DNA of 64,000 bases from Azospirillum oleiclasticum (GTDB lineage Bacteria > Pseudomonadota > Alphaproteobacteria > Azospirillales > Azospirillaceae). This document shows, one piece after another, positions 49,044 to 59,573 of this stretch. The stretch is taken from assembly GCF_013423485.1 (NCBI RefSeq), contig NZ_JABFFR010000036.1, positions 62,001-126,000 of the forward strand, read 5' to 3'. Below the pieces are notes generated by a model. That model was not told the DNA's origin and did no database searches. It was given only the letters and a program-made list of their open reading frames with translations. Numbering within the stretch: the stretch's first letter is position 1; every line of letters begins with the position of its first letter. Made by a program: the position numbers and the translations under genes.

Positions 49044-51533
49044 CTACCCGTCCAGCACGCTGCGCACCTTGGCGGCGAGCTGGTCGAGGCTGAAGGGTTT
49101 GGGAAGGAAGTTGGTGCCGGGGTCCAGCATGCCGTTGTGGACGATGGCGTTGCGGGTGTAGCCGGTGGTGAACAGCACCTTCAGGTCCGGCAGCAGGGCG
49201 AGCGCCCGGTCGGCCAGTTCGCGGCCGGTCATGTCCGGCATCACCACGTCGGTGAACAGCAGGTCGATGGCTTGGCCGGCTTGCAGGCGGGTGAGCGCTT
49301 CGGGACCGTTGGCGGCGTGCAGCACGGTGTAGCCCAGCTCGCGCAGCGCCTCCACCGACCAGGCGCGGACGCGGTCGTCGTCCTCCACCACCAGCACCAC
49401 CTCCGACGGGTGGCCGAGGCCGGGTGGTGGTGCCGCGCGGCGGACGGCGGCGGGCTGCGCCGTGCCGTAGAAACGGGGCAGGTAGAGCTTCACCGTGGTG
49501 CCGACCCCGACCTCCGAATAGATCTTCACGTGGCCGCCGGATTGGCGCACGAAGCCGAACACCTGGCTGAGCCCCAGACCGGTGCCGCGGCCCACCGACT
49601 TGGTGGTGAAGAAGGGGTCGAAGGCGCGGGCGGCCACGGCCGGCTCCATGCCGGTGCCGGTGTCGCTGACGGCGATCAGCACATACTGTCCGGCCGGGAT
49701 GGCGTGCTCGGCGGCGTAGCGGTCGTCCATGTGGGCGTTGGCCGTCTCGATGGTCAGCCGCCCGCCCGCGGGCATGGCGTCGCGGGCGTTGACCGACAGG
49801 TTGAGCACGGCGTTCTCCAACTGGCTGGCGTCGGCGTGGATGCGCCAGAGCCCGGCCGACAGCACCGTCTCCACCCGGATGTGCTCGCCCAGCGTGCGGG
49901 TCAGAAGCTCGGTCATGCCGGTGACCAGACGGTTGGCGTCCAGTGGCTCGGGCGCCAGCGGCTGCTGGCGGGAGAAGGCGAGCAGCCGCTGGGTCAGCGC
50001 CGCGGCACGCAGCGCGCCGTCCTTGGCGCCTTCCAGATAGCGGCCGACGTCGGTGTCGCCGCGGGCGAGGCGGCGTTCCATCAGGCTGAGCCCGCCCAGC
50101 ACCACCGCCAGCATGTTGTTGAAATCATGCGCGATGCCGCCGGTGAGCTGGCCCACCGCCTCCATTTTCTGGAGCTGGCGCATCGCCTCCTCCGCCCGCA
50201 TCAGCTCCTGCGTGCGCGCCTCGATCTGCCGTTCCAGATCCTCGCGGGAGCGGGCCAGCACCTCGCGCGCGTCGACGATGTCCTGTATGTCGGTGCAGGT
50301 GCCGTACCAGCGGACGATCCGCCCGTCGGCGTCGCGCACGGGCTGCGCGCGGCCCAGCACCCAGCGCCAGGCGCCGCTGCGGTGGCGCAGCCGGTATTCG
50401 ATGCGGTAGGGCTCCCCGGTGGACAGGCTGTGCGCCCACGCGACGCGCGTGCGCTCGTGGTCGTCGGGGTGGAAGAGGCCCATCCAGCCCCCCCCGTCGG
50501 TGGTGCCGGGGGTGACGCCGGTGAAATCGTACCAGCGTTGGTTGAAGTAGTCGTGGAAGCCGTCGGGGCGGGTCGACCACACCATGTGGTCGATGCTGTC
50601 GGTGATGGCGCGCAGACGCGCCTCGCCCTCGCGCAGCGCCTCCTCGGTCTGGCGGCGGCGGGTGATGTCGAGCGTGATGCCGGGAAAGCGCAGCGGCGTG
50701 CCGTCCTCGGCCAGGGTGCAGCGCCCCTGCGCGGCCACCCAGCGCACGCTGCCGTCGGGCGCCAGCAGCCGGTACTCTTCGGCGAACTCGTCGCCGCTGC
50801 GCAGCGCCTCGGCGAGGGCGCTCTCGACACGCGCCGCGTCGTCGGGATGGATGCGGGCGAAGAAGTCCTTCAGCGGCGCGTTGGCACCGGTCGGGGCGGG
50901 CTCCACCCCGTAGAGGCGGGCGAAGCGCGCGTCGGTGGTGACGACATCGGCCCGCACGTCCCAATCCCAGATGCCGACGCTGTTGGCCGCGGCCAGCGCC
51001 AGGGCCAGCCGCTCCTCGCTCTGGCGCAGCGCACGCTCGGTCAGGATGCGGGTGGTCGTCTCGTTGCCCTGGTTGAAGACGCCGACGACGGTGCCGTCGT
51101 CGTCGCGGATCGGCGTGAAGCTGTAGTTCCAGTAGGTCTCCCGCACCGCGCCGCCGCGCTCCATCGGCAGCATCTGGTCGTAGGTGGTGAAGCCCTCGCC
51201 CGCGTCCATCGCCCGCCCGAATTGCGGGCCGACCACGTGCCAGATGTCCGACCACACCTCCCGCGCCGGGCGGCCGAGCGCCCACGGGTGCCTTTCCGCC
51301 GGGATCGGCGCCCAGGCGTCGTTGTAGAGCAGGCGCAGCTCCGGCCCCCAATAGATGGCGGTCGGGATGGTGGCGCCCAGGCAGATGGACAGGGCGGCGC
51401 GCAAGGCCGGCGGCCAGCCCTCCGGGGACCCGAGCGGTGTGGCCGCCCAGTCATGGTCACGGATCATCCGCCCCATGGCACCGCCGCCGGTGAGAAAATG
51501 GAGCCCGTGGCCCGCCGCACCCGTACCGCTCAC
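49044..51533 (-). CDS. PAS-domain hybrid histidine kinase
   Basis: An 829-residue soluble sensor. The N-terminus has the GLHFLTGGGAMGRMIRDHDWAATPLG motif typical of PAS-containing hybrid kinases, followed by three PAS-like domains (about 30-165, 175-290 and 305-425; the last begins ITDSIDHMVWSTRPDG). The kinase core has the H box LTGGIAHDFNNMLAVVLGG (His near 473) and ATPase motifs NAVLNLSVNARDA, DTGTGM and GTGLGLSQVFGF. A receiver domain at the end starts VVLVVEDDDRVRAWS, with phospho-Asp in LLFTDVVMPDMTG. No membrane segment, so the signal is cytoplasmic; it is unknown. GTG 51533 is needed to include the conserved N-terminus. Confidence 0.88.
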   Translation of the reverse strand: MSGTGAAGHGLHFLTGGGAMGRMIRDHDWAATPLGSPEGWPPALRAALSICLGATIPTAIYWGPELRLLYNDAWAPIPAERHPWALGRPAREVWSDIWHVVGPQFGRAMDAGEGFTTYDQMLPMERGGAVRETYWNYSFTPIRDDDGTVVGVFNQGNETTTRILTERALRQSEERLALALAAANSVGIWDWDVRADVVTTDARFARLYGVEPAPTGANAPLKDFFARIHPDDAARVESALAEALRSGDEFAEEYRLLAPDGSVRWVAAQGRCTLAEDGTPLRFPGITLDITRRRQTEEALREGEARLRAITDSIDHMVWSTRPDGFHDYFNQRWYDFTGVTPGTTDGGGWMGLFHPDDHERTRVAWAHSLSTGEPYRIEYRLRHRSGAWRWVLGRAQPVRDADGRIVRWYGTCTDIQDIVDAREVLARSREDLERQIEARTQELMRAEEAMRQLQKMEAVGQLTGGIAHDFNNMLAVVLGGLSLMERRLARGDTDVGRYLEGAKDGALRAAALTQRLLAFSRQQPLAPEPLDANRLVTGMTELLTRTLGEHIRVETVLSAGLWRIHADASQLENAVLNLSVNARDAMPAGGRLTIETANAHMDDRYAAEHAIPAGQYVLIAVSDTGTGMEPAVAARAFDPFFTTKSVGRGTGLGLSQVFGFVRQSGGHVKIYSEVGVGTTVKLYLPRFYGTAQPAAVRRAAPPPGLGHPSEVVLVVEDDDRVRAWSVEALRELGYTVLHAANGPEALTRLQAGQAIDLLFTDVVMPDMTGRELADRALALLPDLKVLFTTGYTRNAIVHNGMLDPGTNFLPKPFSLDQLAAKVRSVLDG

Positions 51534-51551
51534 ATCCGCTCCGTCATTCCG

Positions 51552-52010
51552 TCAGCCCGTCTGTCCGGCGGCACGGTCGAGCGCTGTGCGCAGGCGCAAC
51601 AACTCCTCGCGGAGCGCCGCGAGCTCGGCTGGAGACCGGCCGGACGCGGCGAGGATGCGCTCGGGCATGCAGACGGCCTTTTCCCGCAAAGCCTTTCCTT
51701 CGGCGGTAAGATGGATACGAACGATCCGTTCGTCCACCGGGTCGCGCGTGCGCCGCACCAGCCCCTGCCCCTCCAGCCGTTTCAGCAGCGGCGTCAGGGT
51801 GCCGCTGTCCAGCCCCAGCCGCTCCCCCAGCCCCTTCACCGCCGGACCATCCTCCTCCCACAACAGCAGCATGACGATGTATTGCGGGTAGGTGAGGCCG
51901 ATCGCCTCCAGCAGCGGGCGGTAGACGCGGGTCATCGCGTGCTGGGCGGCGTAGAGCGCGAAGCAGGTCTGGTTGGCGAGAAGCAGCGGGTCGGGGCGGT
52001 CGGCCGGCAT
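51552..52010 (-). CDS. ohrR: MarR-family peroxide sensor OhrR
   Basis: A 152-residue winged-helix repressor. The reactive cysteine is in LLLANQTCFALYAAQHAMTR (near 16), the standard position for OhrR. The DNA-binding part has GLTYPQYIVMLLLWEEDGPAVKGLGERLGLDSGTLTPLLKRLEGQGLVRR and the wing RDPVDERIVRIHLT. Organic hydroperoxides oxidise the cysteine and release DNA. A second Cys (EKAVCMPERI) near the C-terminal part could form the disulfide of two-Cys OhrR. It follows ohr on the same strand with a 104-base gap. Confidence 0.92.
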   Translation of the reverse strand: MPADRPDPLLLANQTCFALYAAQHAMTRVYRPLLEAIGLTYPQYIVMLLLWEEDGPAVKGLGERLGLDSGTLTPLLKRLEGQGLVRRTRDPVDERIVRIHLTAEGKALREKAVCMPERILAASGRSPAELAALREELLRLRTALDRAAGQTG

Positions 52011-52114
52011 GGCGCTCCTGGCAGGGGTGGGAGAGGGATGGTCGTCCGGACGCAGGATAGGGCGCGATCCCCCGGCATGCCAGGGGATCGCACGCCCGGT
52101 CGTGTCGGCCCGGC

Positions 52115-52534
52115 TCAGGCGATGGTGGTGGTCGCCGGGATGTTGCCGCGGGTGGCGTGGCTGTAGGGGCAGACCTTGTGGGCGCGGGCCACCAGATCCT
52201 CCGCCACCGCCGGATCGACGCCGGGCAGCGAGACGGTGAGCGCCACCGAGATGCCGAAGCCTTCCCCGTCGTCGCGGGCGCCGATGCCGACCTCGGCGGT
52301 CACCGAGACATCGGCCGGGACGGCGATCTTGTCGCGGTTGCCGACGAACTTCAGCGCGCCGATGAAGCAGGCGGAGTAGCCGGCGGCGAAGAGCTGCTCG
52401 GGGTTGGTGGCGCCGCCCTTGCCACCCAGTTCGCGGGGAGCGGCGAGGTTGACCGACAGCAGCCCGTCGTCGGAGACCGCCTTGCCGTCGCGACCGCCGG
52501 TGGCCGTGGCCTTCGTGGAGTAGAGCGTCTTCAT
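52115..52534 (-). CDS. ohr: Organic hydroperoxide reductase Ohr
   Basis: A 139-residue thiol peroxidase of the Ohr/OsmC family. Both catalytic cysteines are present: the peroxidatic one in LFAAGYSACFIGALKFVG and the resolving one in HKVCPYSHATRGN. The start TLYSTKATATGGRDGKAVSDDGLL is typical. It reduces lipid and other organic hydroperoxides. ATG 52534 lies about 50 bases from a near-perfect OhrR operator and is upstream of ohrR. Confidence 0.95.
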   Translation of the reverse strand: MKTLYSTKATATGGRDGKAVSDDGLLSVNLAAPRELGGKGGATNPEQLFAAGYSACFIGALKFVGNRDKIAVPADVSVTAEVGIGARDDGEGFGISVALTVSLPGVDPAVAEDLVARAHKVCPYSHATRGNIPATTTIA

Positions 52535-52583
52535 GGTGGGGTTTCCTTGTCCGTGGGTTCGTGTTCGATGGGCAGAAAATAGC

Positions 52584-52600
52584 GCGCAATCGAATTGTGC
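52584..52600. promoter_or_regulatory. Predicted OhrR operator
   Basis: GCGCAAT (52584-52590), centre CGA, ATTGTGC (52594-52600) form a dyad with a single mismatch and a perfect CAAT-N3-ATTG core, like known OhrR boxes. It lies 50 bases upstream of ohr, where it would cover the promoter. Confidence 0.65.
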
Positions 52601-52681
52601 GCAATGTATTAGATCGGGCGTGATTGGATTGCCTGCGATGCATTCCGGGCGGGGCCGGTTGGCCCGCCACTTGCTGCCCCG

Positions 52682-54493
52682 TCACTTGCCCATATAGGCC
52701 GGGTAGATGCCGGCTGCCCAGCCGGCGGGCGTCGAGGGGCAGGTGGCGGCCGGAATGATGCCGCCGCCGCACACCGGCACCGCGATCTGGTTTGGCACCG
52801 CCGGGGCCGGGCCGAGGTGCAACTCGAACTCGCGGCCGGCGAAGCGGGCGCGCAGCGCCTCCAGCGCGCGGGCGAGGTCGCTGGGCGCACCGGACGCAGC
52901 GATGCGCAGCACCGGTTGGCCGCCCCCGGCGTCGGACGCGACCTGCATGGGCCGCGCGAAGAAGCCGGGGCGGTCGCCCGGCCCGTTCCCGCCGTAACCG
53001 CGGGTCAGCGAGCGGGCGTCGGCGTAGACGAAGCCGCAGGCGGACTGCTCGGGCGTCGCCAGCTCGCGCACCGCGTGGCCCTGCAGGACGGCCGCCAGCT
53101 CCAGATACTTCACCATGCCGGTGCCGAGCAGATCGACGCGGCCGTCGCAGGGCTCGAAGCGGGTGGCGGCTGCGGACTGCCAGATCTTGTGGTTGTGGTC
53201 GAGCGCGAAGCCGGCGGCCCGCGTCTCCGCCACGAAGGCGGCGTAGGCGCCCATCGGGATCACCCCGTCGGCGGTTGGGATGCGGGTGGCCCCGGCCAGC
53301 GCCGGGCGGGCGGCGTCCAGCGCCGGCAGACTGAGGCCCACCGCCCAGGGCAGCAGCGCCGCCGCCGCCACGCCGGCCCCGGCCGCGCGCACCGCCCAGC
53401 CGGGTCGCAGCCCGCGGACGAGCGCCGCGGTGCGCCGGCTGGTCCCCAGGAACAGCAGCACGGCGACCGACGGCAGGAAATAGCGCGGCGTGGAAAGCTG
53501 GCCCGAATAGAAGGCCAGCGGCAGCAGCGCCGCCGCCGCGATGGCAAGGTGGAACAGCCGCCAGCGCGGGCGCAGCACCGCCAGCGCGGCGTAGAGCCCG
53601 GCCAGCAGCAGCAGCGCCGCCAGCGCCCCCGCCCCCATGCCGAACAGCGTCAGCGCCAGCCAGACCTTCAGGTCGATGACGTAGCCCAGGAAATCCGGGT
53701 TGCGGTTGGGGTCGATCAGCCGCCCGGCCAGCACCGGCAGCACCGCCGCCAGTCCCAGCGCCCAGGGCAGCCCGCGCCGCAGGAGGCCCCAAGGGGTGCC
53801 GCGCGGCGCCACCGCCAGATAGAGCGCCGGCACCACCAGCACCGCGTCGGCCCGGCAGGCCGCCGCCACGGCCACCAGCAGACAGGCCAGCGCGCGTGCC
53901 GCCGCCGATGGCGGCCCGGCCAGCGCCGAGAAGGCCATCAGCAGGAAGGCCAGCGACATCGTGCTGGTGCCGAGGAAGGGGCCGTAGAGCACCAGCACCG
54001 GGCTCGCCAGCACCGCCGCCGCCAGCCACGCCGGCAATCCCCGCCGACGGCCGACGCGCCACGCCGCCAGCGCCAGCCCGGCGGACAGCAGCACCGTCTG
54101 CAACAGGTTGCCGGCCAGCACCGGGTCGAGCCCCGGCCACAACCGGATCAGCAGCGCCAGCAGCAGGTAGCTGCCATATTGTTTGTCGTAATTGTAGAAG
54201 GGCGCCCGCCACCACGGCGCGTCGCCGTGGGCGAGCTGCACGGCGCCGCTGACCAGCGCCGCCTGGTCGTTGTCGCGCAGGGCCGGGCCGAGCAGCGCCA
54301 GCATGACGGCGATGGCGAGGGCGGTGAGGAGGAACACGCTGGCTTTCGCCTCCCACGTCTGCCCATTGGGCCCCCACCCGACCCTCCCCCATCTGACGAC
54401 GGGGGAGGGCTTTTCTTCTCCCTCCCCCGTCGAAGACGGGGGAGGGTCGGGGTGGGGGCCGGATGCGGGAACGCGGGGGGCGGCGTCGGTCAC
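52682..54493 (-). CDS. Polytopic membrane protein, glycosyltransferase-like
   Basis: A 603-residue protein with about ten hydrophobic segments (from VFLLTALAIAVMLALLGPAL at about 53 to about 385) and a soluble C-terminal domain of about 200 residues. The first loop has LRDNDQAALVSGAVQLAHG and FYNYDKQYGSYLLLALL, loosely like the acidic first loop of GT-C transferases, but no family is certain. The C-terminal domain contains four or five cysteines. GTG 54493 has AGGAG nine bases upstream; residues about 12-41 are then encoded by a dispersed palindromic repeat. GTG 54337, with GGAGG upstream, would avoid it. It follows the beta-helix gene on the same strand. Confidence 0.65.
   Translation of the reverse strand: MTDAAPRVPASGPHPDPPPSSTGEGEEKPSPVVRWGRVGWGPNGQTWEAKASVFLLTALAIAVMLALLGPALRDNDQAALVSGAVQLAHGDAPWWRAPFYNYDKQYGSYLLLALLIRLWPGLDPVLAGNLLQTVLLSAGLALAAWRVGRRRGLPAWLAAAVLASPVLVLYGPFLGTSTMSLAFLLMAFSALAGPPSAAARALACLLVAVAAACRADAVLVVPALYLAVAPRGTPWGLLRRGLPWALGLAAVLPVLAGRLIDPNRNPDFLGYVIDLKVWLALTLFGMGAGALAALLLLAGLYAALAVLRPRWRLFHLAIAAAALLPLAFYSGQLSTPRYFLPSVAVLLFLGTSRRTAALVRGLRPGWAVRAAGAGVAAAALLPWAVGLSLPALDAARPALAGATRIPTADGVIPMGAYAAFVAETRAAGFALDHNHKIWQSAAATRFEPCDGRVDLLGTGMVKYLELAAVLQGHAVRELATPEQSACGFVYADARSLTRGYGGNGPGDRPGFFARPMQVASDAGGGQPVLRIAASGAPSDLARALEALRARFAGREFELHLGPAPAVPNQIAVPVCGGGIIPAATCPSTPAGWAAGIYPAYMGK
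54371..54458. repeat. Compound REP-like palindrome at the start of a gene
   Basis: Outer arms 54371-54390 and 54438-54458, and inner arms GGGGGAGGG (54401-54409) and CCCTCCCCC (54420-54428), form a compound dyad. Its sequence is closely related to the element at 43081-43129. It lies within the 5' part of the membrane-protein reading frame. Confidence 0.7.
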
Positions 54494-54515
54494 GGTCGCG
54501 CACTCCTCTGTCTGG

Positions 54516-56078
54516 TCAATGCCCGGCGGCGACGCTGCGGCAGGGGCGGTCGCCGTCCTCGAAGCGGGAGCCGGTCTCCGCCGCGGCCTTCTGCCAGTGC
54601 GGGAAATCCACCAGCCAGCCCCAGGGGCCGCGGAAGGCGTCGCGGCGGCGCGCGTGGGTCCACAGATTGTCGCGCGCGGTCAGCGTGCGCAGGAAGCTGT
54701 CCCAATAGTCCTGCGGCACCGTGGTGGTGACCAGGAAGCTGCCGCGGCGCTGCCCGGCGAGGCTGTTGCCGGTCAGCGTCCAGCCCTCGTTGTTGGCGGT
54801 GGTGACGGTGCCGTCGCGGTGGTCGGTCACCGGGCGGTCCTGCCCGCCGGTCACCACGATCTGGGCGTCGCGGTTGCAGGCGATGGTGCTGCCGGTGATC
54901 GCTACCCCGCGCGCGCCGGCGGCGACCACGCCGTTGCCGTTGCCGACGATGCGGCTGCCGGTCACGGTGACCGGCCCCTGCGCCGCCTCCACCATCAGCC
55001 CGGCACCGTGGTTGCCGGTGAGTTCGGCAGCGGTCACGGCGACGCGGGCGATGTCGGTGTCGAGCCACAGCCCGTGGGTGGCGTTGTCCACCGCGCGGTG
55101 ACGTTCGATGACGGCGTCGTGGATCTGCAGCAGCTTGGCCCCGGCGACCGCCCAATCGGTGAAGCCGCCCGCCGCGCCTCGCCAGTTGTTGGCCGATGTG
55201 TCGTTGTCCGCCATCCGCAGCCCGGTCACCTGCCAGACGCCCATGCCGGTGCTGCCGTTGTCGACGATGCGGTTGCGCTCCAGCGTCACCGCGGTGGAGC
55301 GTGAGACCGACAGCCCGGTGCCGTTGTTGTCGCGGATCACGCTGTCGGACATGGTGAACCCGCGGCTGTCGGCGATGGCGACGGCGATGCCGGTCATGGC
55401 CGAGGCAGCCCGCTCGAACACCAGCCCGTCGATGGTCAGCCCCTCGGTTCGGGTGGCGGTCAGCAGCTCCTCCCGCCAGGCCACCTCGACCGCCGCGACG
55501 GCGAGGTCGGTGCCGCGCGGCACCCGGACGTCCAGGCTGCGGCGCGTGTCGTTGACCAAAAAGCTGCCGGGAACCAGCGCGGCACCGTCCTGGACCTGCT
55601 CGTAGCGGCGGCCGTCGACGAACAGCATCTCCCGCCGCAGCGCCGGCTCGCCGATGTCCAGATCCGCCGGCCATTCCTTGGGCACCACCGACGGCGGCAT
55701 CGGTGTGGGCCACAGGGCGCGGAACAGGTCGGTGCCGACGCGCACCCAGCCGGTCAGCGGCCGGGCGCCGGAGACGACGGCCCGCCCGGGCGCCACCGCG
55801 CGGATGCTGGTGCCCGGCGGCGGGTCGGCGATGCGCAGCGTCTCCCGGTAGATGCCGGGGTGCACGAGGATGGTGACCGGCCCGCCGGCTCCGTCCAGCC
55901 GCTCCAGCGCCGTGCCGATGGTGCGCAGGGGAGCGCCGGGGCTGCCGTCGCCGCCCGGCCGGCTGCCGGCGTCCACATGCAGGGTGGTGGTGCCGGCCGC
56001 GGGCGCCGGTGCCGCGGCGGCGAGCAGCAGCACCGTCACCGCCCGGATCGCCAACGATCCGATCGCCAGCCTCCGCAC
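54516..56078 (-). CDS. Exported right-handed parallel beta-helix protein
   Basis: A 520-residue protein with a signal peptide (cleavage near APAAG, residue 28). The start TLHVDAGSRPGGDGSPGAPLRTIGTALERL is the usual opening of pectate-lyase-like beta-helices. The middle (about 215-420) has repeated coils such as IRDNNGTGLSVSRSTAVTLERNRIVDNGSTGMGV and ELTGNHGAGLMVEAAQGPVTVTGSRIVGNGNGV. Such proteins bind, cleave or epimerise uronic-acid polysaccharides. Next to UXS and a polysaccharide exporter it may act on the product in the periplasm. No specific activity can be named. GTG start; four bases downstream of the Wzc-like gene. Confidence 0.75.
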   Translation of the reverse strand: MRRLAIGSLAIRAVTVLLLAAAAPAPAAGTTTLHVDAGSRPGGDGSPGAPLRTIGTALERLDGAGGPVTILVHPGIYRETLRIADPPPGTSIRAVAPGRAVVSGARPLTGWVRVGTDLFRALWPTPMPPSVVPKEWPADLDIGEPALRREMLFVDGRRYEQVQDGAALVPGSFLVNDTRRSLDVRVPRGTDLAVAAVEVAWREELLTATRTEGLTIDGLVFERAASAMTGIAVAIADSRGFTMSDSVIRDNNGTGLSVSRSTAVTLERNRIVDNGSTGMGVWQVTGLRMADNDTSANNWRGAAGGFTDWAVAGAKLLQIHDAVIERHRAVDNATHGLWLDTDIARVAVTAAELTGNHGAGLMVEAAQGPVTVTGSRIVGNGNGVVAAGARGVAITGSTIACNRDAQIVVTGGQDRPVTDHRDGTVTTANNEGWTLTGNSLAGQRRGSFLVTTTVPQDYWDSFLRTLTARDNLWTHARRRDAFRGPWGWLVDFPHWQKAAAETGSRFEDGDRPCRSVAAGH

Positions 56079-56081
56079 GGC

Positions 56082-58370
56082 TCAGGCCCGGAGCAGCAGG
56101 GGCCGGCCGCCGCCCCAGCGGTTGTCCTGGTAGCCGTATTTGGCGGTGACGTTGGGGCTGGCCTTGGACAGCACGACGCCGACGATCTCCGCCCCGCTCT
56201 GGCGCAGCAGGTTGTAGCCGAGCCGCGCCTCCTTCTGGGAGGTGCGGTGCCACTCCACGACATAGACGGTGTCCTGCGCCAGCCGGGCCAGCAGCCGGGC
56301 ATCGGCCACCGACAGCACCGGCGGGCTGTCCAGCACCACGAGGTCGAAATGGGCGCCCAGCTCGTTGACGAGCTGGCGCATGGCCGGCCGCTCCAGCAGC
56401 TCCGCCGGGCTGTCGGAGCGGGTGCCGCCGGTGATGAAGCTGAGGCCGCTCTTGCCGTCGACCCGGATGATCTCCTCGATCGTCGCCTCCCCCTCCAGAT
56501 GGTCGGCGAGACCGGGGCCGCGCTGGCCGAGGGCCTTGTGGATGCGCGGGCGGCGCAGGTCGCAGTCGATGATCACCACCCGCTGCCCGGCGCGCGCCGC
56601 CATGCGGGCGTAGGAGATGGCGATGGCCGACTTGCCCTCGTTGCGCAGCGCCGAGGTGAACAGCACCGTCTGGGTGGCGAGCGGCGTGGTCATCAGCCGC
56701 AGCGTGGTGCGCAGGTTGCGGATCGCCTCGCTGTAGAGCGAGCTGGGGTGCTGGAGCAGATAATCCTCCGGCCCGCCGCGGCGGGCTTGCAGCCGCCCGA
56801 CCCGCGGCACGATGCCGAGCATCGGCACCTGGAGCCCGCGCTCCACGTCCTCGACGTTCTTGAAGCCCTTCTTCAGCAGCTCGATCAGCACCACCATGGA
56901 GGCGGCGACGATCATCGACAGCAGCAGGCTGGCGCTGAGGAACAGCGCCTTGCGCGGCGAGGACGGCTTCAGCGGCGGCTTGGCCGGCGACAGGATGGCG
57001 GCGTCGGGTTGCTGGATGTCGACCTGCTGGCTGATCTCGTGGTGGCGGCGCAGGAAGCCCTCGTACAGGCGGTACTTGGCGTCCGCCTCGACCTTCAGCT
57101 CCTTCAGCCGGACCTGGGCGAGCTGGCGGCGCTGCGATTCCTGGTCGAGCCTGGCAATCTCCGTCTTGAGCATCGCGACGCGCGCGTCGGCGACCATCAG
57201 CTCGTTCTCCCGCGCCTGCCGGATCTTGGCGATCTCCACGCCCATCTGGCGGCGCAGGCTCTGGATCTCCGCGCGGTTGGTCAGCACGGACGGGTGCTTG
57301 GGGCCGTATTGCTCGGTCAGCTCCTGCTCGCGGCGCATCAGCGCGGTTTCCTGGATGCGCAGGTTCTGCACGAGCGGGGAGCCCAGCACGTCGCCGCTGA
57401 CAGCAGGCCCGCCGCTGCCGGCCTGGGCCACCTGCTGCACCCGTTCGCGGGCGACCGACGCGTCGATCTGCGCCTCGACGAGCTGCTCGTTGATCTTGGC
57501 GACGGTCTGGGCGTGGATGTTGAGGCCGTCGTCCTCCAGCCCCGCCTCCTGCCGGTAGCGCTCGACCTGCTCGTTGAGCTGGGCCACGCCGATGCGCAGC
57601 TCGGTCACCCGGTCGGACAGCCAGCGGATGGCGTCGCGCGTCGCCTGGGTCTTGGCGTCCAGCGTCGAGCGCACGTAGGTCTGCGCCAGCGCGTCCACGA
57701 TGGTGGCGGCCTTGACCGGATCGAGCGAGGTGAAGGACAGGGTGATCGCCATGGAGCGGCCGCGCGGGGCGACGTCCAGCCGGTCCAGCACATTGGCGAC
57801 GACCATCGCCTCCACGCCCTTCTCCTGGTTCTCGGCGACCTCGAGGAGGCGCTGGTTCTCCTCCTCGTTGCTGCGGCGGAGCACGAACCCTTCCGCCGTC
57901 GACTTCAGCCAGCCGAAGAGCTGGAAGGGCAGCGCCAGCGGGTCGAAGGGCCGTTCCCCGTCGGGCGGGGTGAGCAGCGGGTTGAACTCCGGATCCTCGG
58001 TCAGCTTCAGCGCGTTCACCACATCGATGACGATGGGGTAGGAGCGGATCATCTCGATCTCGCTCTCGAGCTGGGACTGAAGGAGGAAGGGGTTGGGCGA
58101 GGGGTTGGACAGCACCGGCTCCAGATCCACCACCTGCGCGTGGCGGGTGGTGACGAGGATGGTGGTCTGCGCCGTGTAGAGCGGTGTCATCAGGAAGACG
58201 ATGGCCGCCGCCAGCACCACCCCGGCCAGCGAGACCAGGGCGAACAGCCATTTGTGCTGGAAGAAGGTGTCGAACAGCTCGCGCGCGTCCGAGCCGCCTT
58301 CGCTCACCCCGGCGCTCAGCGCGCCCGGATGCACCGGTCGGGCCATCATGCCCTCATTGTCCCCGATCAT
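56082..58370 (-). CDS. Second Wzc/GumC-type co-polymerase with kinase domain
   Basis: A 762-residue inner-membrane protein. An N-terminal Wzz domain starts with ELFDTFFQHKWLFALVSLAGVVLAAAIVFLMTPLY. Long coiled coils fill about 220-430 (RVTELRIGVAQLNEQVERYRQEAG, QKEEL-type repeats), and a second helix lies near 475-495 (ALFLSASLLLSMIVAASMVVLIELL). The cytoplasmic kinase domain has Walker A SALRNEGKSAIAIS, A' VVIIDCDLRRPRI and B FDLVVLDSPPVLS. The C-terminus lacks the tyrosine cluster of the copy at 22917 and ends RPLLLRA after YGYQDNRWGGG. It serves the second polysaccharide block. Confidence 0.88.
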   Translation of the reverse strand: MIGDNEGMMARPVHPGALSAGVSEGGSDARELFDTFFQHKWLFALVSLAGVVLAAAIVFLMTPLYTAQTTILVTTRHAQVVDLEPVLSNPSPNPFLLQSQLESEIEMIRSYPIVIDVVNALKLTEDPEFNPLLTPPDGERPFDPLALPFQLFGWLKSTAEGFVLRRSNEEENQRLLEVAENQEKGVEAMVVANVLDRLDVAPRGRSMAITLSFTSLDPVKAATIVDALAQTYVRSTLDAKTQATRDAIRWLSDRVTELRIGVAQLNEQVERYRQEAGLEDDGLNIHAQTVAKINEQLVEAQIDASVARERVQQVAQAGSGGPAVSGDVLGSPLVQNLRIQETALMRREQELTEQYGPKHPSVLTNRAEIQSLRRQMGVEIAKIRQARENELMVADARVAMLKTEIARLDQESQRRQLAQVRLKELKVEADAKYRLYEGFLRRHHEISQQVDIQQPDAAILSPAKPPLKPSSPRKALFLSASLLLSMIVAASMVVLIELLKKGFKNVEDVERGLQVPMLGIVPRVGRLQARRGGPEDYLLQHPSSLYSEAIRNLRTTLRLMTTPLATQTVLFTSALRNEGKSAIAISYARMAARAGQRVVIIDCDLRRPRIHKALGQRGPGLADHLEGEATIEEIIRVDGKSGLSFITGGTRSDSPAELLERPAMRQLVNELGAHFDLVVLDSPPVLSVADARLLARLAQDTVYVVEWHRTSQKEARLGYNLLRQSGAEIVGVVLSKASPNVTAKYGYQDNRWGGGRPLLLRA

Positions 58371-58616
58371 GCCGTCCTCTGGTTCGTCGGCGCGGTCGCC
58401 CGGCGTCGATGCGGCTGATTATTTGGGCAGCGCCTGTATTTCGACGTTGAAATACCGAAAAATCGCACCGCTTTGCCGGCAAGCTTTGATCTTGCACCCG
58501 GGCCGGCGCAACCGCGCTGGCGGGATCCGGAGGGCCTCTTCACGGAATTTCTTCGCCACTCCTTTCGATCGGTGGAGTGATGGCCGATTGGAGTGGAGGT
58601 TTCCCTCCCCCACCCC

Positions 58617-59573
<957 letters not shown>

